This document shows positions 59,052-64,000 of a stretch of 64,000 nucleotides of DNA, piece by piece; positions within the stretch are counted from its first letter, which is position 1, and the number at the start of each line of letters is the position of its first letter. A program made the translations under genes and the position numbers. The notes under the pieces were generated by a model. The model did no database searches. It was not told the origin of the DNA and saw nothing but the letters and a program-made list of their open reading frames with translations. The DNA is from Diphasiastrum complanatum (lineage: Eukaryota > Streptophyta > Lycopodiopsida > Lycopodiales > Lycopodiaceae): positions 28,358-92,357 of the forward strand of contig MU832001.1 of assembly GCA_029204225.1 (NCBI GenBank), in the 5' to 3' direction.

Positions 59052-59086
59052 CAATCCGAGCTGCCTTCCAGAAAAAGCCTCGAAAC
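59052..59086 (-). CDS. Unrecognised gene, probable penultimate exon (35 bp)
   Basis: A clean acceptor (ttttctatttcag) and a GT donor (gtattt) bracket 35 bp. In the phase that joins the last exon at a codon boundary it reads FEAFSGRQLGL. I could not find earlier exons between 59,087 and 61,000 with confidence, so either the gene extends further or this is a remnant. Confidence 0.4.
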
Positions 59087-60149
59087 CTGAAATAGAAAAT
59101 TAACAGTCAAGACTGCTTCAAAAAAGGACAAGGTACCCAATAATCATGAAATGCAAGGGTCCTTTGTTGATGTGATGACAGTGACATGCATATAAATGTT
59201 AATGAGCTGACTATTACATTGAACCACTCTACTCAGGTTTGTTGCGAGCTTATAAATCAAAATAGAACATGATACCTAAAAGAATTTTGCTGACGTTCAC
59301 ATGAAACAATTCAGCACTAATGGCGAACAAACAGCAAGAATGGCAGAGGCACATACACTGTCACAAAATCTATTCTTAGCACGTCCAGAGTCTACAGAAC
59401 GAACTAAGGGAGCAGATGGAGCTCAAAAACTCAGAGCTCAAATTTACTGCATGTCCATATTGCAGGGCACTAGCGAAATTTATCACCAATTCACTATGTG
59501 AGCATAAACATTATTTTATGCAGACGGCGATCAGTTTCAAACAATAACTCAACTCTTATCTAGAATAGTCATCGCCAGAGTCTATTGCAGCATATTAATC
59601 TGCCAGAGGACACTGAGATCCAGCAAGAGAGCATCCTGTAAATCTAAATCTGAACCCAAAAAGAAATCAATGGTCTTTTACAATTTCAAGTCCAATCATC
59701 AGCATTCAGAATTTGCAGTATGTGAGAAAATGGTTGATAGCAAATGTATCGCTTTGAAAGAGCTTGTGTTTTACTAGCATGTAATTATGTATGTGCAATG
59801 CAACAAGATTTCTGAAGTGTTCTCATCATTTATTTCGTCATAAAAGTTCTCCGCATGGAGGAACAAAGTTACCTTTCTTCTCTTAAAGAATTCTCATCTA
59901 TGGCTTCTATTTACCTTATGACGAACGTCTAATTTCTTGTGCTAACAAAAGGTTATCCTTCGCTCCAGAAGAAAGGCCATCTCTTGTATGTCCTCAAAGA
60001 GAACTATGCAAACTATTTATGGTCCTCTGCCATCAAGTTGATTGTTATCAACCTCAGGAATTTGTGGAGCCAGTTATTGTTGTTTCTATATGGCATTCTT
60101 GGTATATATGTTTTCCATCAAATGCATTTCAACTAGTTCTTATACGTGA
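59087..60149. other. Stretch upstream of the unrecognised exons
   Basis: No further exon recognised on the minus strand and no transposon coding sequence. It may contain introns of the unrecognised gene. Confidence 0.35.
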
Positions 60150-60360
60150 TGTCTTACATTCATACAGATTTTTTGGCTATAAGCAGCTCTCTATCAGCAG
60201 TCTATCAGCAGTCAGACAAGATATCGCATGGATCCTAGAAATCATTAGCTATAAGTAGCTCTCTATCAGCAGTCAGACAAGACATCGCATGGATCCTATG
60301 GGGTACAAGTCTTGGCTACAAGCAGGTCTCTATCAGCAGTCAGACAAGAAGAAGGAAGAT
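60150..60360. repeat. Three imperfect tandem units of about 70 bp
   Basis: Units begin near 60,172, 60,249 and 60,312 with gctataagcagctctctatcagcag, gctataagtagctctc or gctacaagcaggtctc, then share atcagcagtcagacaag and, in the first two, atcgcatggatccta. The first unit has an extra tatcagcag. Confidence 0.85.
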
Positions 60361-60399
60361 CGCGGCCAGTTTAACACCTGTTTTGTTATTTTTATATGT

Positions 60400-60467
60400 T
60401 TCGGAACGTACTGTATGGAACGTACTGTACGTTCCGACCCAAAAGGATCGGAACGGGTTTCTAAGGT
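60400..60467 (-). mobile_element. hAT-like element end with CGGAACGT palindromes
   Basis: Read inwards on the minus strand it starts CCTTAGAAACCCGTTCCGA and continues with the same nested GGAACGTAC/GTACGTTCC motifs as the left end of the hAT copy A at 657-745. It is probably the end of a relative. No opposite end was found, so it is a fragment or a very short element fused to the tandem repeat on its left. Confidence 0.5.
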
Positions 60468-61346
60468 TGCAACAATAGTACTGGTTTTCTTACCTTCTTA
60501 CAAGTCCTTTCCCTAGTATTTGGCACCCGCATTCTTCATCATTGGGATATCAGGTGCCCATTAGTATGTTCCTTTGTTCGCTTTGGTTTTTTGCCAAATT
60601 TTCTATACGTTGAATAAATAACAAACGAAAAGCCTCCTTCCTTGTGTTAATGGTGTTGGGAGGGTACAAAACTCCTTGCAATCAGCCCATGAGGGGCACT
60701 AATAGGAATCAGGTTGTTTTTCCCAGCCCATTGCTTTCTTGAGGAGGCTGTTCAAACCCATATATCTTCCTTGCAGTCTGACAAAGAAGTTGTAGCAGCC
60801 TGTTTGGGAGAGAGAAAACATGAAAACATTATAGGTTGCTTGAAGAAACTTAGTCATGGTAATTGTGACCCTGCGTTGGTGGCACAAAAAAGTTTATGTC
60901 AAGGTACATAACGGAGTGACAATGAGTTAGCTATTGAGATTGTTGTCATGCCAACATATCCTCTAATTACACTCTCTTTTAAGTATTCCTCATGCCTTGG
61001 CTTAACCTCTTTCTGGCATGGTTGCAAATATTTTGGCATAATTTCATATTCTCACTCGATATTTTGACATGAATTGATATGGCTTCAGCAAGATAAATTG
61101 TACATTAATTCACCCTTTTCCTCCTTAATCACCTAACACTAATAAAAACCTAATCTTGATAGAATGGCAAATTGGAGATTTGGTATACAGCACTTGGTGT
61201 CGTTTACCAGTGCTAGAACAGTACATTGCTCATTTAATATAGCTAAACAAATTTGCTTTTCAAAGACATTCTTACACTCCCATACATACACACTTGACAT
61301 GTACCTCATCAAAATTATGTACCTTGGGTATTTAGAAGACTTTAAC

Positions 61347-61413
<67 letters not shown>

Positions 61414-62229
61414 AAACACTTGAATGGTAAGTGTTTGTTAGGGGAAAAGATACCCGGTTTTACGACTCAGCACAGTCTGAAACTGCAGCTTGATATATGT
61501 ACACGTGCAAATCAATAGCAAGACCACCGTCAAAAAAGATTGGAAGTTGAAAAGAGCTGACTGCAAACACCGAAGAAAAACAACCAATCCGTAAGCGCGT
61601 CGGTAACAAGTCATCCGGTCCATCTATAAAAACAAGCAACACAAGAAAAAACGCCAAAAGAACCATGCGCCAACAACCACAGTGCAGGTGTTCAAGACAT
61701 TAATGAATTTTGCATCTTCAAAAAGTTTAATGATTTGAGGTGCATTTGCTTGTGCATACATCTCCACATGCAATTTCCCATTCAAACATTCAAGTGAACA
61801 AGAGAAAATATTCAAAAACACATTTCGACACATGCTGGAGATCATGGAGTTTAGGACTGTTCTAATCAAGAATGTTCTTTTACAATATTTTTGTGAGAGT
61901 TTTATTTCGAGAGGTGACAAGTGATTTACAAGAAGTTAGGGTTGAGACATATAATTAGCCTATTCGACAATAATTTTCTTCCCACTACCCAACATGGATT
62001 GAGTAATTGCAACCCCCCGCAATGTTGTAAATCACGTTGTTCTTGTACATCACTTTTGGGGGCTAATAAATAAAGAATGCGTAGTAGCCCCTAAATACAA
62101 TCTAATGAATCAAAGGGCCCATGTGGCCTAGTAGCTTGACCATAAGTCCAAATGTTAGACATGTCCTTAAAGTGACTCATTTAACTCCCAAATAAATAAG
62201 TAGATATTCCTGCTAGTAGACAACATCCA
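60468..62229. other. Gene-free stretch
   Basis: No coding sequence recognised. It contains the (CT)n run at 61,351-61,409. Confidence 0.45.
61351..61409. repeat. (CT)n microsatellite
   Basis: About 59 bp of uninterrupted CT repeat. Confidence 0.95.
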
Positions 62230-62242
62230 TGCTCTAATACCA

Positions 62243-62712
62243 TGTTCGAAAACCAACTTGATCATACAAGTTACCCAAGACAAGATTCCTATTGTTGTTA
62301 GACAATAGCCATGCACATGAAAGAGAACACAAACAAGAACGATGAAGCATAATGATGAGATGTACTCCAACTATGTCCCGTTTCAAATGGACTAGGGTGC
62401 ACTACATACTTATAGACAATAGTCTATGCCAAAAAGCAAAAGCAGCCTAAAAGCAATCTTAGAAGCAACCTAAAAGCAATTGTCTAATTAATGTTTCTAT
62501 ATAAGGTAAAAGCACCCAACACCTATCTATAGCAAAACTTGTGCTCCAAATCAAGAAGTAGAATCTCGAACTTGAGTCTAACTAAATTCTAACTTGACTT
62601 CATTCAATATAGACAAAGGCCCCCTAGAGTTAGCATGCAGGCATGGCCAAATGATCCTGATTAATCATAGATGACAATATTAGGGGTAACAATGTGAACA
62701 TTAATTCTAACA
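62243..62712 (-). repeat. Copia-type LTR with adjacent primer-binding site
   Basis: Runs from TGTTCGAAAACC to AATTCTAACA (470 bp). Left of it, gctctaatacca (62,230-62,241) is the complement of a tRNA-Met-like primer-binding site with one change. Right of it, accccttt is a short pyrimidine run, so on the minus strand a purine tract precedes the LTR. No coding region in that orientation remains beside it. Confidence 0.65.
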
Positions 62713-62764
62713 ACCCCTTTGGCGGGAAGTAGTTATAGACTACATGCTTCAGTACCTATTCCAC

Positions 62765-63118
62765 AAGCATTCACAGTGTTTGGCTCTCAAAGTAAGTTTT
62801 GGCATGAGCACTTTGGACACTTGAGCTTTCAAAGTCTGGATGTATTAAAAAACTAATGTGGTATTGGCTTGCCTGATTTTAAGACAGACATGAAGATTTT
62901 TGAATGGGAAAACACCACCTTCAAAGGATTCCAATAGGAGGGTAAGGCTAAAGGGATCCACTCAGACTAGGTTTATGAGACAGCAAGCTATTTTATGACC
63001 ATAATTGATGACTATATAGGAAAGGTTCAGTTCTACTTCTTGAAGCAAAAATGTGAAGCACTCAAATACATCAAGCTACTATGTAAATGGTATTGGTTAA
63101 ATGCCCAAGATATAAAGG
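62765..63118 (+). pseudogene. Copia pre-integrase/integrase fragment
   Basis: The plus strand reads FWHEHFGHLSFQSLDVL, GIGLPDFKTDMKI, then FMTIIDDYIGKVQFYFLKQK and CEALKYIKLL, with stops near 62,851, 62,936 and 62,967. These match the GAG-pre-integrase and integrase core of plant copia elements. It lies in the opposite orientation to the LTR on its left and ends before the second catalytic Asp. Confidence 0.85.
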
Positions 63119-63164
63119 CTATACCATTTTCCATTCACTTTGATTTGTATGAAATTTCTTTATG

Positions 63165-64000
63165 ATGAACCGCGGCATGAACCGTGCCACGGTTCATGTA
63201 ATTAATTAATTTTATTTTGGTCCCTTTTCCAAATTAATTAATTTCATGCAAATAGGCCTCTTTTTAGGGTTTAGGGTTTTCGGATCCTAGAGAGAGATTG
63301 GGACAGTCTAGAGAGAGACTGTACCAGCCTATCTAGAGAGAGAAAGTTAGGGTTTGCATTTCAGTTTACTTTTTAGTGCAAAAAAGCAGGTTTTTCACAT
63401 TATGGAGGGCCTTTTGTGGAGGTTTTTGGCTTTTTTTTTGGGCTGTTTTTGGGGGTGGGAAGTGAAAAAAAAGCCATTAATCATAGAATTAATGAACCGT
63501 GGGCGGTGGGCGGTTCACCACGGTACAGTGAACCGTACGGTTCTCAAATTTTTTTTGGCTAGAACCGTGGTGAACCGTGTAGTTATTAATTAGTTAGTTA
63601 ATTTTTTATTTTTTTTAAGTTCATTTTTTATCAAAACATTAATTAATTAATTAACTAATTATTTATGATGAACCGTACCATGGTTCATGAACCGTGGTAC
63701 GGTTCACCCCACGGTTCTGAGAACCGTGGGTACTATGCCATTAACTGATTAATTAATTAAATGCTCTGGTGGGGAGGACACTCCCCCCAAAATAAAGAAT
63801 TAAATTCCCTAAACAATTCTAGTTTTTTTTGGCTTTTTTTTTGGGCTGTTTTTGGGGGTGGGAAGTAAAAATAATAATTAATTAATCAATTAATTATTTA
63901 ACGGTTCACCACGGTTCATGGTCCCAAACTTTGTGAACCGTACGGTTCATGAACCATTGGTGAACCATTAACGGTTCACTGTGAACCATTAACGGTTCAC
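63165..64000. mobile_element. Motif-rich DNA transposon end (AACCGT/ACGGTT cluster), continuing past the window
   Basis: About eighteen AACCGT or ACGGTT copies occur in four groups (63,165-63,200; 63,490-63,585; 63,665-63,735; 63,898-64,000), many in palindromic pairs such as GTGAACCGTACGGTTC. A block with gggctgtttttgggggtggg recurs about 410 bp apart (near 63,441 and 63,843). Dense short subterminal motifs in both orientations are typical of hAT and CACTA transposon ends (Ac uses AAACGG). No transposase is visible, so the family is inferred. Confidence 0.5.

Noticed and set aside
63264-63276. Telomere-like ttagggtttaggg
   Set aside because: Fewer than two full units; common in plant leaders as a telo-box and not evidence of an interstitial telomere array.
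1-64000. CRISPR arrays, rRNA, tRNA genes, bacterial operons
   Set aside because: None seen. Regular repeats present are microsatellites or short tandem duplications.

Overview
The window looks like nuclear DNA of a flowering plant. It is AT-rich, has one widely spaced gene with many short exons and GT-AG introns, and is otherwise filled with decayed Ty1/copia LTR retrotransposons, hAT-like DNA transposons, MITE-like palindromic elements and long dinucleotide microsatellites. I see no bacterial features, rRNA, tRNA or CRISPR array. I cannot name the species.

Region 1 (1-19,100): the only gene I can name is on the minus strand, a plant paladin-like protein (PTP-like/phytase-like phosphatase repeat protein). 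I traced 17 coding exons from an ATG at 17,174 down to a donor site at 3,043, giving about 1,188 residues with consistent reading phase at every junction. The last exon(s), roughly the C-terminal 65-85 residues, are not in the window and should lie left of base 1. The protein is an internal triplication: two repeats keep the C-X5-R phosphatase loop and the third has lost both the Cys and the Arg. A pyrimidine-rich leader and a G-box near 19,000 may mark its promoter. Two internally deleted hAT copies sit in its introns in opposite orientation (657-2,508 and about 7,752-8,880), together with two small palindromic elements and a duplicated intron segment.

Region 2 (19,100-24,470): no recognisable gene; several local tandem and inverted repeats and one GC-rich island.

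Region 3 (24,470-57,520): a dense pile of copia remnants. Plus strand: 24,477-25,233 and 25,888-27,910. Minus strand: 30,480-32,790, a tandem chimera at 34,311-39,520, a gag-only element at 46,045-47,733, a 3' fragment at 48,330-49,160, a nearly complete copy at 49,705-53,827, and a very decayed copy at 55,256-57,500. LTRs with primer-binding-site-like sequences are recognisable at several points. A 791-bp non-autonomous hAT element with perfect 8-bp target duplications is at 42,872-43,662.

Region 4 (57,520-64,000): two adjoining exons of an unrecognised minus-strand gene (58,512-59,086), a tandem repeat joined to a hAT-like end (60,150-60,467), an LTR with a copia integrase fragment (62,243-63,118), and at the right edge a cluster of about eighteen AACCGT/ACGGTT motifs that looks like the subterminal region of another DNA transposon.

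Nothing here clearly amounts to a new biological system. The most informative points are the exon structure of the triplicated phosphatase gene, the inverted hAT pair flanking three of its exons, the chimeric copia ORF, and the unidentified exon pair at 58.5-59.1 kb.
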